Source: Streptomyces sp. ACA25 (GTDB lineage: Bacteria > Actinomycetota > Actinomycetes > Streptomycetales > Streptomycetaceae). Taken from it: DNA of 64,000 bases. Where the stretch lies: the NCBI RefSeq assembly GCF_028200735.1, contig NZ_JAQKPV010000009.1, positions 124,001 to 188,000 on the forward strand, read 5' to 3'. A program made the translations under genes and the position numbers. Below are positions 1-8,215 of this stretch, piece after piece. Under the pieces are notes generated by a model, which worked only from the letters and a program-made list of their open reading frames with translations, had not been told where the DNA came from and searched no databases. Numbering within the stretch: the first letter of the stretch is position 1; each line of letters begins with the position of its first letter.

Positions 1-32
1 TCTCCGCTTGACACCTCCGCATGGGATGTCTG

Positions 33-593
33 TCAGCCCAGCCGCAGGTTCCAGGCCCCGCCGCCGCCGCTGAGGCTCACCACCGACAGCGGGTGCACCT
101 CGGTGCGCCAGTACGCGTACGGCGGTGCTTTCAGGGCATAAAGCATCGCCGCTCTGATCACGGTGGGCTCGGTGACCGCCACGATCCGGCCGTCCCGGCC
201 GACCGGGCGGGTGTCCAGCCAGCCGCCGACCCGGGCGACGAAGGACAGCAGGGGCTCTCCTCCGTGCGGGGCCGCACGTGGGTCCGCCAGCCAGGCGTCG
301 ACAGCGGCCGGCTCCCGGGCAGCCACTTCCTGAAGGGTGCAGCCGCGCCAGCGGCCCATGTCACAGTCACGCAGGGCGGGCTGCGCCAGCGGCGCCAGCC
401 CCAGCACGTCACCGGTCTGCCGACAACTCGGAGTCGGCGAGCAGTACCGCAGCTCAGCCGCGGCCAGCGGGGCCAGCGCCGGCACCGCCCGTTCGACCGC
501 TTGCCAGCCCGCGAAATCCAATGGGCGGTCGTCGTCGAAACGGGCGTCGAGGAGCGAGGAGCTGCGGGCAGCGGCGATGAGCGTGACCAGCAT
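33..593 (-). CDS. Histidine-phosphatase-fold protein lacking both catalytic histidines
   Basis: This 186-residue protein aligns by eye with the phosphoglycerate mutase/histidine phosphatase superfamily: N-terminal VTLIAAARSSS, a middle block with RDCDMGRWRGCTLQEV, and a late VTEPTVIRAAM block. In active members the first block holds RHG and the last holds a second His (typically SHGGVIRA). Here the RHG position reads AARSS and the second His position reads Glu, so phosphatase activity is unlikely. A binding or regulatory role is inferred. I recall similar degenerate proteins beside cobalt transporter (CbtAB) genes in streptomycetes, but the left neighbour lies outside the window. ATG start. 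Family confidence is moderate; function is unknown. Confidence 0.75.
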   Translation of the reverse strand: MLVTLIAAARSSSLLDARFDDDRPLDFAGWQAVERAVPALAPLAAAELRYCSPTPSCRQTGDVLGLAPLAQPALRDCDMGRWRGCTLQEVAAREPAAVDAWLADPRAAPHGGEPLLSFVARVGGWLDTRPVGRDGRIVAVTEPTVIRAAMLYALKAPPYAYWRTEVHPLSVVSLSGGGGAWNLRLG

Positions 594-1045
594 GCGGAGA
601 TGGTACGAGCAATTCGAAAGCCTGCACCCTACTCGTACGTAAATCCTGGAAGCGCAGGAGACTGCCCCACTGACCGCACGTCCGGCCTCCGCTCACCGGC
701 ACTCTCCCCCAGCCGGAACGCCGGACTCCCCGTAGGGCCGACGTCTCGCGCACCGCTCCGGCCGGCCCGCTATCGAGGCCTCAGCCTTGCACTCGCGAAG
801 CGTGCTCTCGCATAACGGAGTTGAGCGGTCCGGTGATCACGGCTCGCTTCCCCGGCCGCGGGCCATCGCCGTGCGAGTGCCGGCGGACAGCCCTCGCGGC
901 CGGGAGCCCGGCAGCCGTCGGGGGAGTCAGTCAAGCAGAGACCACTCCCTCGCCAGAAACCACTCCCTCACCCGCGCCTAGCCGGACAGTAAGCCATAAA
1001 ATGGAGGAAAGTATGCTGTATCCCGGCGAACAGGAGGATGTCCAG
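594..1045. other. Intergenic region with an 18-bp-spaced direct repeat
   Basis: No convincing gene is seen. The only structure is a pair of ACCACTCCCTC copies at 941-951 and 959-969, spaced 18 bp, about 80 bp upstream of the DUF1918 gene. An AT-rich patch (CATAAAATGG, about 995-1004) precedes a first Shine-Dalgarno at 1003-1007. A short open frame at 787-981 has no Shine-Dalgarno and low-complexity composition. Confidence 0.4.
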
Positions 1046-1240
1046 ATGCGCGCGAAGTCAGGAGACAGAGTGGTGACGCACGGCAGGACCGTGGGCCGGC
1101 ACGACCGGACCGCGGAGGTCGTGGAAGTGCTGGGCGAGGACGGAGCACCGCCCTACCGGGTCCGGACCGAGGACGGACATGAGACAGTGCTGTCGCCGGG
1201 CCCCGACACAGTGGTGGAACACCGCGACGAACCCCGGTGA
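1046..1240 (+). CDS. DUF1918 domain protein
   Basis: This 64-residue protein matches the DUF1918 family, small actinobacterial SH3-like proteins of unknown function. Family features are the start MRAKSGDRVVTHGRTVG, then EVVEVLGEDG, PYRVR and an acidic segment GHETVLSPGPDT. The ATG at 1046 is chosen because the family begins at this point and AGGAGG lies at 1032-1037. A second in-frame ATG at 1013 also has a good Shine-Dalgarno (GGAGG at 1003-1007) and would add 11 residues, so two forms are possible. Converges on the glycosidase-like gene that follows. Confidence 0.85.
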   Translation: MRAKSGDRVVTHGRTVGRHDRTAEVVEVLGEDGAPPYRVRTEDGHETVLSPGPDTVVEHRDEPR

Positions 1241-1267
1241 TCACTCGCGGCTGAGGGCAGTGGGCTC

Positions 1268-2497
1268 TCAGCCGCCGACCGGCCGCACCGGGTCCCGGTA
1301 GTGGTCGTCGAAGACCCGGGTCATCGCGCCGAGGGGATCGTCCGCGACACCCGAGGCGGAGAAGAAGATGTGGCCTGCCACCTGCGCGTGCTCACCGCAC
1401 AGCGTCAGGTGGCGGGACAGCTCGGCCGGGTCCTGCCACTGCTCCGGCTGCTCCGGATCACCCACCTTGTACATCGCCTCCCCGATGAACAGCCGGACTC
1501 CGGTACCGTCCACCGCCTCGGCCCACCACCGGACAAGCTCGGCGTAGTCAGCCGCCCGGTACCCGATGTGCCAGTAGACCTGCGGTGCGATGTAGTCGAG
1601 CAAACCCTTCTCGACCCAGCTCCTGGTGTCGGCGTACAGCGCGTCGTAGGTCTCCAGGCCCTGGGTGTCCGAACCCCGCGGATCGGTGGAGCGGTTCCGC
1701 CAGATGGCGAACGGACTGATTCCGAATGCGGCATCCGGTTTTGCCCGTTTCACCTGCTGCCGCATCTCACTGACGAGCAAGTCGATGTTGTTCCGCCGCC
1801 AGGCCGCCCGGTCGGTGAAGCCGTCTCCGTGGCGCGCGAACGCGTCGTTGTCGTCGAACTCCTCGCTGCCGACCGGATAGGGGTAGAAGTAGTCGTCCCA
1901 GTGCACGCCGTCGATGTCGTAGTTCTCCACGGCGTGGAGCATCGCTTCCTGAGTGAAGGCACGCACTTCCGGCAGACCCGGGTTGTAGTAGAGCCTGCCG
2001 CCGTAGGGGACCACCCATTCAGGGTGCTGCCGGGCCGGATGGCCTGGCACCAGTCGGCCGAGGTCGTCGTGCATGGCGATGCGGTACGGATTGAACCAGG
2101 CGTGCAGGTCCAGCCCTCGCCGGTGGGCCTCCGTGACCGCGAACTCCAGCGGATCCCAGCCGGGGTCACGGCCCTGCTCACCGGTGAGCCACTCCGACCA
2201 CGGCTCGTGGGGTGACGGCCAGAGCGCGTCGGCGCTGGGCCGCACCTGGAGGAACACGGTGTTCAGGTTCCAGCGGACCGCGTTGTCCAGCCGCTCCAGC
2301 AACTGGGCCTGCGCAACCGCTTCCGGCAAGCCCTGCCCGGTCGGCCAGTCGATGTTGGCCACGGAGGCGATCCAGGTACCGCGCAGCTCGGGCCGGCCGG
2401 GATCCGCCGCACCGGACGGTGCCCGGTGCAGGGTGAGTGCCCCGGACAGCGCTCCGGCCGCCGCGAGCGTGAAGCCCCTTCGGGTGAGGCGTCCCAT
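1268..2497 (-). CDS. Secreted GHL10-family (DUF187, YngK/DigH-like) glycosidase
   Basis: A 409-residue predicted TIM-barrel glycosidase of the GHL10 (PF02638) group. The N-terminus carries a twin-arginine signal (TRRGFTLAAAGAL) ending near residue 30, so Tat export is likely. Family features include RGTWIASVANIDWP at the domain start, QVRPSADALW, HAWFNPYRIA, DGVHWDDYFYP and the late APQVYW motif. E. coli DigH of this family cleaves denuded peptidoglycan glycan strands, so a cell-wall substrate is a reasonable inference; plant glycans cannot be excluded. It is divergent from the GH74 xyloglucanase across an operator-containing spacer, so the two may be co-regulated. ATG start. Confidence 0.85.
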   Translation of the reverse strand: MGRLTRRGFTLAAAGALSGALTLHRAPSGAADPGRPELRGTWIASVANIDWPTGQGLPEAVAQAQLLERLDNAVRWNLNTVFLQVRPSADALWPSPHEPWSEWLTGEQGRDPGWDPLEFAVTEAHRRGLDLHAWFNPYRIAMHDDLGRLVPGHPARQHPEWVVPYGGRLYYNPGLPEVRAFTQEAMLHAVENYDIDGVHWDDYFYPYPVGSEEFDDNDAFARHGDGFTDRAAWRRNNIDLLVSEMRQQVKRAKPDAAFGISPFAIWRNRSTDPRGSDTQGLETYDALYADTRSWVEKGLLDYIAPQVYWHIGYRAADYAELVRWWAEAVDGTGVRLFIGEAMYKVGDPEQPEQWQDPAELSRHLTLCGEHAQVAGHIFFSASGVADDPLGAMTRVFDDHYRDPVRPVGG

Positions 2498-2798
2498 GTC
2501 GTGCCCCTCGGGTGGTGGGTGAACGGCACGCGGGGCGTGCCCGGCGCCCTGTTCCCGGCCCGGCCGGGCCCTGTTCCGGCCGGTCCGGGCTCGCCCGATC
2601 CTCCGGGCCCGGCCGGGGCACGCACAAGGCGACGCGCCGCACAGTCAGCCCAACGCCCCCATCCATACGTCCTCTTGACACACCCTTATGCGAACAACGT
2701 TCGACAGTTAACATCACGGACACACAGTGGGAGCGCTCCCACTGCACCCATCCCCCACGCCGCCTTCCGGGCGGTCGAGTCAGGAGAGGAGTGCTCAC
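2498..2798. other. Divergent promoter region between GHL10 and GH74 genes
   Basis: This spacer holds the CebR-type palindrome at 2726-2745 and a TTGACA hexamer at 2675-2680. I could not place a convincing -10 at standard spacing for either direction. The rightward gene has a clear Shine-Dalgarno (AGGAGAGGA, 2782-2790). Confidence 0.6.
2726..2745. promoter_or_regulatory. CebR-type operator (cellobiose-responsive palindrome)
   Basis: CAGTGGGAGCGCTCCCACTG is a perfect 20-bp palindrome containing the complete 14-bp consensus TGGGAGCGCTCCCA, the known binding site of the LacI-family repressor CebR in streptomycetes. CebR releases DNA when cellobiose or cellotriose is present. The site lies 54 bp upstream of the GH74 start and about 230 bp from the divergent GHL10 start. 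Cellobiose-inducible expression of the xyloglucanase is a strong inference; cebR itself is not in the window. Confidence 0.9.
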
Positions 2799-5597
2799 GT
2801 GCCCAGATGGAAAACTGTCACCTCCGTACTGGCCGGTATGGCCCTCACCGGTGGGCTGCTCGCCACCGCGTCCGTCGCCACAGGTGCCGAGGAGACCGTC
2901 GCGGTATCGGCAGAGGACTACAGCTGGAAGAACGTCCGTATTGACGGCGGAGGATTCGTTCCCAGCATCGTGTTCAACCGGACGGAAGCCGACCTGGCCT
3001 ACGCCCGCACCGACATCGGCGGTGCCTACCGCTGGAACGAGGCGGGCCAGGAGTGGATCCCGCTGCTGGACTCCGTCGGCTGGGACAACTGGGGACACTC
3101 CGGTGTCGCCTCGATCGCCACCGACCCGGTCGACCCGGACCGGGTGTATGCCGCAGTCGGTATCTACACCAACGACTGGGACCCGAACAACGGCGCCGTG
3201 ATGCGGTCCGCGGACCGCGGGGAGACCTGGCAGACCACCGACCTCCCGTTCAAACTCGGCGGGAACATGCCCGGCCGGGGGATGGGCGAGCGGCTGGCCG
3301 TGGACCCGAATGACAACCGGGTGCTCTACCTCGCGGCCCCCAGCGGCAACGGACTGTGGCGCAGCAACGACTCCGGAGCCGGCTGGTCGGAGGTCACCTC
3401 CTTCCCCAACCCGGGAGACTACGTACTCAACCCGGACGACTCCTGGGGGTACGAGAACGACCCCATCGGTGTCGTCTGGGTGACCTTCGACCCGGCCACC
3501 GGTACACCGGGCAGCCCCACGCAGACGCTCTACGCAGGCGTCGCCGATCTGGAGAACAACGTCTACCGCTCGACCGACGGCGGGGAGAGCTGGGAGCGGG
3601 TCCCCGGCCAGCCGACCGGCTATCTGCCCCACAAGGGGGTGCTGGACGAGGAGACCGGGCATCTCTACCTCGCCACCAGCGACAACCCCGGACCGTACGC
3701 GGGCGGCGACGGTGAGGTCTGGCGCCTCGACACAGCGAGCGGCGAGTGGGAGGACGTCTCCCCCGTCCCCGCCGGCGACGACCGCTACTTCGGCTTCAGC
3801 GGCCTGACCGTGGACCGGCAGAACCCCGGCACCCTCATGGTCACCGGATACAGCTCGTGGTGGCCGGACACGCAGATATTCCGCAGCACGGACAGCGGCG
3901 GCTCCTGGACCAGTGCCTGGGACATGAGCACCTACCCGCAGCTCAACAAGCGGTACGCGATGGATGTGTCCTCGGTGCCGTGGCTGACCTTCGGCCAGAA
4001 CCCGCAGCCTCCGGAGGAGGCACCGCCGCTCGGCTGGATGACCGAGGGTCTGGAGATCGACCCCCACAACCCCGACCGCATGATGTACGGAACCGGGGCC
4101 ACCATCTACGGGACCACCCAGCTGACCCGCTGGGACCGCGACGAGACCTTCACCGTGCGGCCCATGGTCAAAGGGCTGGAGGAGACGGCGGTCAACGACC
4201 TGGCGAGCCCGCCCAGCGGTGCCCCGCTGCTCAGCGCGCTCGGGGACATCGGCGGCTTCCGGCACACCGACCTCGACGCGGTGCCGGACCTGATGTATCA
4301 GTCGCCGTTCATCGGCTCGACAACCAGTCTGGACTTCGCCGAGCTCCGCCCGGAGACCGTGGTGCGGGTCGGCACCCACGTCGGCGACAGCGATGCCGCC
4401 ACGATCGGCTTCTCCACCGACGGCGGAGCCAACTGGTTCGCCGGAAATCCTCCGGACGGGGCGCACGGCGGAACGGTCGCGGCTGCCGCGGACGGCGCGC
4501 GTTTCGTGTGGAGCCCGGAGAACGCAGCTGTGCACCACACCTCCGGCTTCGGCAACTCCTGGACCGCTTCGACGGGCATCCCCCAGGGCGCGGCAGTGGC
4601 AGCCGACCGGGTGGATCCCGACCTGTTCTACGCATTCCACGAGGGCACGCTCTACGTGAGCACCGACGGCGGCGCGAGCTTCACGGCCGGCGCGAGCGGC
4701 GGACTCCCCGAGGAGGGCAACATCCGCCTGGCGGCTGCTCCCGGGGAACGCGGGGACCTCTGGCTGGCCGGCGGCACCGAATCCTCGGCCTACGGACTGT
4801 GGCGCTCCACCGACGCGGGCAGCACCCTCACCGCAATGCCGGGCTTCGACGCGGCCGACACCATCGGGTTCGGCCGGGGCGCACCCGGGTCGGACTACCA
4901 CTCGCTGTACACCAGCGCCATGATCGACGGGGTCCGCGGCATCTACCGGTCGGACAACACCGGCGAGAGCTGGGTACGGATCAACGACGACAGCCGGCAG
5001 TGGGCCTGGACCGGCGGCGCCATTGCCGGGGACCCGCGGGTGCACGGACGGGTCTACGTGGGAACGAACGGCCGGGGGATCATCGTCGGCGAGACGGCCG
5101 GTTCGGAGGACGGCGGTGACGACAACGGCGGCGGCGGCAACGGCGGCTCGGACAACGGCGGCGGCGACAACGGCGGCTCGGACAACGGCGGCGGCGACAA
5201 CGGCGGCTCGGACAACGGCGGTGGCGACAACGGCGGTGGCGACAACGGCGGGAACGGTGAGGAGCCGCCCGGGGACGCCGACTGCTCGGTGACCTACCGG
5301 GTGACGAACGAGTGGCACGGCGGGTTCCAGGGTGACGTCACGGTGGCCAACACCGGCTCCGCCGCCCTGGAGAACTGGGAACTCCGCTGGTCCTTCCCGC
5401 AGGGTCAGCAGATCGGCCAGATCTGGAACGCCGAGTACACTCAGGCCGGCTCCTCGGTGGTGATCACTCCTTCGTCATGGAACCACCGGATCGCACCGGG
5501 CGCCTCGGTGACCTTCGGGTTCATCGGCACCTGGTCCGGCTCCAATACCGCCCCGGAGAGCTTCTCCGTGGATAACTCGACCTGCCTCACCGGCTAG
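2799..5597 (+). CDS. Secreted GH74 xyloglucanase with CBM2
   Basis: A 932-residue extracellular endo-xyloglucanase. Residues 1-30 form a Sec signal peptide. The GH74 double seven-bladed propeller follows, with BNR-like STDGG/SNDSG repeats. The two expected catalytic aspartates are visible: Asp72 in ARTDIGGAYRW and Asp483 in SALGDIGGF. A Gly/Asn/Asp linker with 30-bp DNA repeats leads to a C-terminal CBM2 cellulose-binding module (about 830-932) with the usual terminal cysteine pair and conserved Trp residues. GTG start chosen for AGGAGAGGA eight bases upstream and the signal peptide directly after it. Controlled in all likelihood by the CebR-type operator upstream. Confidence 0.95.
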   Translation: MPRWKTVTSVLAGMALTGGLLATASVATGAEETVAVSAEDYSWKNVRIDGGGFVPSIVFNRTEADLAYARTDIGGAYRWNEAGQEWIPLLDSVGWDNWGHSGVASIATDPVDPDRVYAAVGIYTNDWDPNNGAVMRSADRGETWQTTDLPFKLGGNMPGRGMGERLAVDPNDNRVLYLAAPSGNGLWRSNDSGAGWSEVTSFPNPGDYVLNPDDSWGYENDPIGVVWVTFDPATGTPGSPTQTLYAGVADLENNVYRSTDGGESWERVPGQPTGYLPHKGVLDEETGHLYLATSDNPGPYAGGDGEVWRLDTASGEWEDVSPVPAGDDRYFGFSGLTVDRQNPGTLMVTGYSSWWPDTQIFRSTDSGGSWTSAWDMSTYPQLNKRYAMDVSSVPWLTFGQNPQPPEEAPPLGWMTEGLEIDPHNPDRMMYGTGATIYGTTQLTRWDRDETFTVRPMVKGLEETAVNDLASPPSGAPLLSALGDIGGFRHTDLDAVPDLMYQSPFIGSTTSLDFAELRPETVVRVGTHVGDSDAATIGFSTDGGANWFAGNPPDGAHGGTVAAAADGARFVWSPENAAVHHTSGFGNSWTASTGIPQGAAVAADRVDPDLFYAFHEGTLYVSTDGGASFTAGASGGLPEEGNIRLAAAPGERGDLWLAGGTESSAYGLWRSTDAGSTLTAMPGFDAADTIGFGRGAPGSDYHSLYTSAMIDGVRGIYRSDNTGESWVRINDDSRQWAWTGGAIAGDPRVHGRVYVGTNGRGIIVGETAGSEDGGDDNGGGGNGGSDNGGGDNGGSDNGGGDNGGSDNGGGDNGGGDNGGNGEEPPGDADCSVTYRVTNEWHGGFQGDVTVANTGSAALENWELRWSFPQGQQIGQIWNAEYTQAGSSVVITPSSWNHRIAPGASVTFGFIGTWSGSNTAPESFSVDNSTCLTG
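5141..5230 (+). repeat. Three 30-bp tandem repeats encoding the GH74-CBM2 linker
   Basis: Units at 5141-5170, 5171-5200 and 5201-5230 are identical except for one c-to-t change in the third. They encode the ten-residue unit GGSDNGGGDN of a flexible linker, flanked by degenerate copies. The near-identity suggests recent expansion by slippage or unequal crossover. Confidence 0.9.
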
Positions 5598-5601
5598 CCG
5601 G

Positions 5602-5639
5602 CCGGGTGGGGGACCGACCCCGGTCGGTCCCCCACCCGG
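5602..5639 (+). terminator. Terminator of the GH74 gene
   Basis: A perfect 18-bp inverted repeat (5602-5619 with 5622-5639, centre CC) starts five bases after the GH74 stop codon. It lacks a U-tract, as is common in streptomycetes. It separates GH74 from the dehydrogenase gene. Confidence 0.9.
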
Positions 5640-5723
5640 AGGCCCGGAGTACCGTCGGACCCCGGTGGCGACGGTGCGGCCTGACGCCCGTCGCCCGGAC
5701 GAGGACCAGCGAAAGGGCACGGT

Positions 5724-6584
5724 GTGACCGACATCGAACGCGTCGGAGTGGTGGGCTGCGGCCAGATGGGCGCCGGCATCGCGGAGGTGTGCGCGCGGGC
5801 CGGGCTGGAGGTCACGGTTGCCGAGACCACCGGAGAGGCCTTGGAACTGGGCCGCACCCGGCTCGTGAACTCCCTCGGCAAGGCCGCGGAACGCGGCAAG
5901 ATCACCGAGGAGGAGCAGGAGGCCACGCTGCAGCGTCTGACCTTCACGACCGACCTCGGCGAGTTCGCCGACCGCGACCTGGTGATCGAGGCCGTGGTGG
6001 AGAACGAACAGGTCAAGACGGAGATCTTTCAGGTCCTGGATCAGGTGGTGACCCGCCCGGACGCGATCCTGGCATCCAACACCTCGTCCATCCCGCTGGT
6101 GAAGCTGGCCGTGGCCACTTCCCGGCCGGACCGGGTGATCGGTATCCACTTCTTCAACCCGGCGCAGGTGCAGCGGCTCGTCGAGCTGATCCCCGCACTG
6201 ACCACCAGTGAGGAGACCGTCCAGCGGGCCGATGCTCTGGTCACCCAGGTGCTGGACAAGCACACCGTCCGGGCCCAGGACCGCTCCGGGTTCGTGGTCA
6301 ACGCACTGCTCATCCCCTATCTGCTGGCGGCCATCCGGATGTACGAATCCGGTGCGGCGAGCCGGGAGGACATCGACAACGGAATGGAGCTCGGCTGCGC
6401 CCATCCCATGGGGCCGCTCAAGCTCGCCGACCTCATCGGCCTCGACACCGTCGCGTCGGTGGCGGACTCGATGTACGAGGAATTCAAGGAGCCGCTGTAC
6501 GCCGCTCCCCCGCTGCTCCAGCGGATGGTTGCAGCCGGCCACCTGGGCCGCAAGGCCTCCGCGGGGTTCTACCCGTACCACTGA
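5724..6584 (+). CDS. 3-hydroxybutyryl-CoA dehydrogenase
   Basis: A 286-residue cytoplasmic NAD(P)-dependent L-3-hydroxyacyl-CoA dehydrogenase of the Hbd/PaaH type, interconverting 3-hydroxybutyryl-CoA and acetoacetyl-CoA. The Rossmann motif GVVGCGQMGAGIAEV is at residues 6-20. Further family features are ASNTSSIP, IGIHFFNPAQV with the catalytic His, and the C-terminal domain with GAASREDIDNGMELG and HPMGPLKLADLIGLD. Length is typical for single-domain members. GTG start with a weak GAAAGG upstream; isolated by terminator-like hairpins on both sides. Its role could be butyrate/PHB metabolism, butyryl-CoA supply for polyketides, or fatty-acid degradation. Confidence 0.93.
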   Translation: MTDIERVGVVGCGQMGAGIAEVCARAGLEVTVAETTGEALELGRTRLVNSLGKAAERGKITEEEQEATLQRLTFTTDLGEFADRDLVIEAVVENEQVKTEIFQVLDQVVTRPDAILASNTSSIPLVKLAVATSRPDRVIGIHFFNPAQVQRLVELIPALTTSEETVQRADALVTQVLDKHTVRAQDRSGFVVNALLIPYLLAAIRMYESGAASREDIDNGMELGCAHPMGPLKLADLIGLDTVASVADSMYEEFKEPLYAAPPLLQRMVAAGHLGRKASAGFYPYH

Positions 6585-6652
6585 GTGAGGGAGGCCTTGC
6601 CTGCCCCGGGGCGCCTGCTCCTGGGCGGGTAGGCTCCGGCCTCCGCCCTGGG

Positions 6653-6688
6653 GCGGGAGATATCACCCTGTCGGGTGATATCTCCCGC
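6653..6688. repeat. Perfect 16-bp inverted repeat (terminator or operator)
   Basis: GCGGGAGATATCACCC (6653-6668), loop TGTC, and its exact complement (6673-6688). It lies 68 bp after the dehydrogenase stop and 40 bp before the small Cys-rich frame. As RNA it would be a strong hairpin terminator. The AT-rich arms (GATATCACC) are unlike the GC-only terminators nearby and could also be a dyad operator for the next gene. Confidence 0.75.
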
Positions 6689-6728
6689 AGTCGCCACCCC
6701 GCCGCCCGTCCGCCGGGACGATGCGGGT

Positions 6729-6980
6729 ATGCGCAGCGATCCACGACATGCCCTGGTCTCGAACCGTGCGCGTGCTCACTGCGGCCGGTGCGGGAGCGCG
6801 CTGTGGCCGGACGTGACCGTGCAGAGCCGGCCACCACTTCCGGTGTGCACCACCTGCCGGACCCCGCCCGCCCGGTTCTGGCACGCCCATGCCGGTGGCT
6901 GCCACGGCTGCCCGCACGACCGCTCCGTCCCGCTTCTGCGGAGCACGACCGGGCACGGCCGTCGCTACATCTGCAGCTGA
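6729..6980 (+). CDS. Small Cys-rich (zinc-ribbon-like) hypothetical protein
   Basis: An 83-residue open frame with the cysteine pairs CGRC, CTTC and CHGC plus several His, spaced as in small zinc-binding domains. No known family is recognised. Start ATG at 6729 is the first in frame after the inverted repeat; no strong Shine-Dalgarno is visible, and the downstream stretch to Ku is short. The regular Cys pairing is the only argument for coding, so it could be a spurious frame. Confidence 0.4.
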   Translation: MRSDPRHALVSNRARAHCGRCGSALWPDVTVQSRPPLPVCTTCRTPPARFWHAHAGGCHGCPHDRSVPLLRSTTGHGRRYICS

Positions 6981-7066
6981 GCCGGCGGGGGCAGGAGGAG
7001 CGGACGCGTTGCCCCGCCCGCGAGGGACGTCTCGGCGTGGAAACGCGCCGTAGGGTGTCGCTGACC

Positions 7067-8185
7067 CTAGGATGCCCGGCCCGCCCGCTTCCGGGCTGCG
7101 GTTTTCTCCTCCGCCTTCTTGCTCGCGGCCGTCTTCTTCCCGGTGGTGGTCTTCTTTTCCGCGTTCTTCTTCCCCGCCGCCTTCTTCCCCGCCGCCTTCT
7201 TCGCCGGCTCCTCCTTCGCCGTCTCCTCCTTCCCCGGCTTCCGTGCCGCCTTCTTCGCCGGAGGCTTCTTCTTCGCCGGCCCCCGGGCAGACTGCCGACC
7301 AGCCTTCCCGGCGCCGGCCGGCTCCGCGGACTCCGCCTCGTCCTCCACCGCCTCGTCCTCCGCCGACGGCTGTCTGAGCGAGGTGACGGTGGCCTCGGCA
7401 CCATCACCACGGGACTCCCGGGCGGCCCGGACACTGTCCTCCAGCGCGGACATCAGGTCGATGACCTTTCCCCCGGCGGCCGCTGGCTCACCTGGCCGGG
7501 AGGGTTCGGTGCCGGCGAGCTTCGCCGTGACGAGTGCGTCCACCGCGGACCGGTAGTCGTCGTGCAGTTCGTTCGGATCGATCTCCCCGAGTGAGTCCAT
7601 CAGGGCGTCCGCGAGGTCGAGCTCGGCATCCCGGACGGTGACCCGGGAATCGGGCGCTATGCCCGCGGCCGAGCGGATCTCGTCGGGCCACAGCATCGTG
7701 TGCAGGCCCAGAACATCGTCCTCCAGCGGACGCAGCAACGCGAGGTTCTCCCGGCCACGCATCGCCAGCTTGGCGATGGCTCCCTTGCCGCTGCGGCCGA
7801 GGGCCCGCCGCAACAGGACGTAGGGCTTGTCCGCACCGGTCTCGGGCTCCAGGTAATAGGAACGGTCCAGCTGAATCAGATCAATGCTCTCGACCGGCAC
7901 GAAGCCCAGGATCTCCACCGTCTTCGCGGTGGGCAGCGGCAGTGAGGCCAGATCCTCATCCGTGAGCTGCACCAGAGTGCCGTCCGGAGCTTCGTAGGCC
8001 TTACCGATCTCCTCACCGGTCACCTCCTCCTCATCGAGCTCGCACACCTTCCGGTAGCGGATCCGGCCTCCGTCGGCAGTGTGCAACTGCCGGAAGGAGA
8101 CGCTGTGGCTCTCGGTGGCGCCCACGACCTTGACGGGAATGCTCACCAGACCGAAGGAAATGGCACCTTTCCATATAGCTCGCAC
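7067..8185 (-). CDS. ku: NHEJ DNA-end-binding protein Ku
   Basis: A 372-residue bacterial Ku homologue. Homodimeric Ku rings bind double-strand ends and recruit LigD-family enzymes in non-homologous end joining. The N-terminus RAIWKGAISFGLVSIPVKV is the family signature, and the Ku core (to about residue 200) includes KVCELDEEEV and PDGTLVQLTDED. The last 110 residues are a Lys/Ala/Glu-rich low-complexity tail (KKAAGKK-type repeats), longer than in minimal Ku and typical of actinobacteria, where such tails help DNA threading. GTG start. Divergent from the LigD-like polymerase gene with only 30 bp between start codons, so promoters must overlap. Confidence 0.96.
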   Translation of the reverse strand: MRAIWKGAISFGLVSIPVKVVGATESHSVSFRQLHTADGGRIRYRKVCELDEEEVTGEEIGKAYEAPDGTLVQLTDEDLASLPLPTAKTVEILGFVPVESIDLIQLDRSYYLEPETGADKPYVLLRRALGRSGKGAIAKLAMRGRENLALLRPLEDDVLGLHTMLWPDEIRSAAGIAPDSRVTVRDAELDLADALMDSLGEIDPNELHDDYRSAVDALVTAKLAGTEPSRPGEPAAAGGKVIDLMSALEDSVRAARESRGDGAEATVTSLRQPSAEDEAVEDEAESAEPAGAGKAGRQSARGPAKKKPPAKKAARKPGKEETAKEEPAKKAAGKKAAGKKNAEKKTTTGKKTAASKKAEEKTAARKRAGRAS

Positions 8186-8215
8186 TATTTGCCCCTTTCA
8201 TGCCACTCTCAGGGT

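Noticed and set aside
594..830. Possible cobalamin riboswitch upstream of the degenerate phosphatase gene
   Set aside because: The minus strand has GGTGAGCGG and GTCAGTGG fragments that recall the B12 box, but the conserved GCCACTG core and the flanking helices could not be aligned.
787..981. A 64-codon plus-strand frame before DUF1918
   Set aside because: No Shine-Dalgarno, low-complexity Arg/Ser composition, and it overlaps the direct-repeat region.
2178..5318. A 1046-codon open frame on the minus strand opposite the GH74 gene
   Set aside because: Repetitive Val/Ala/Arg composition typical of antisense frames in GC-rich genes; the plus-strand GH74 protein is unambiguous.
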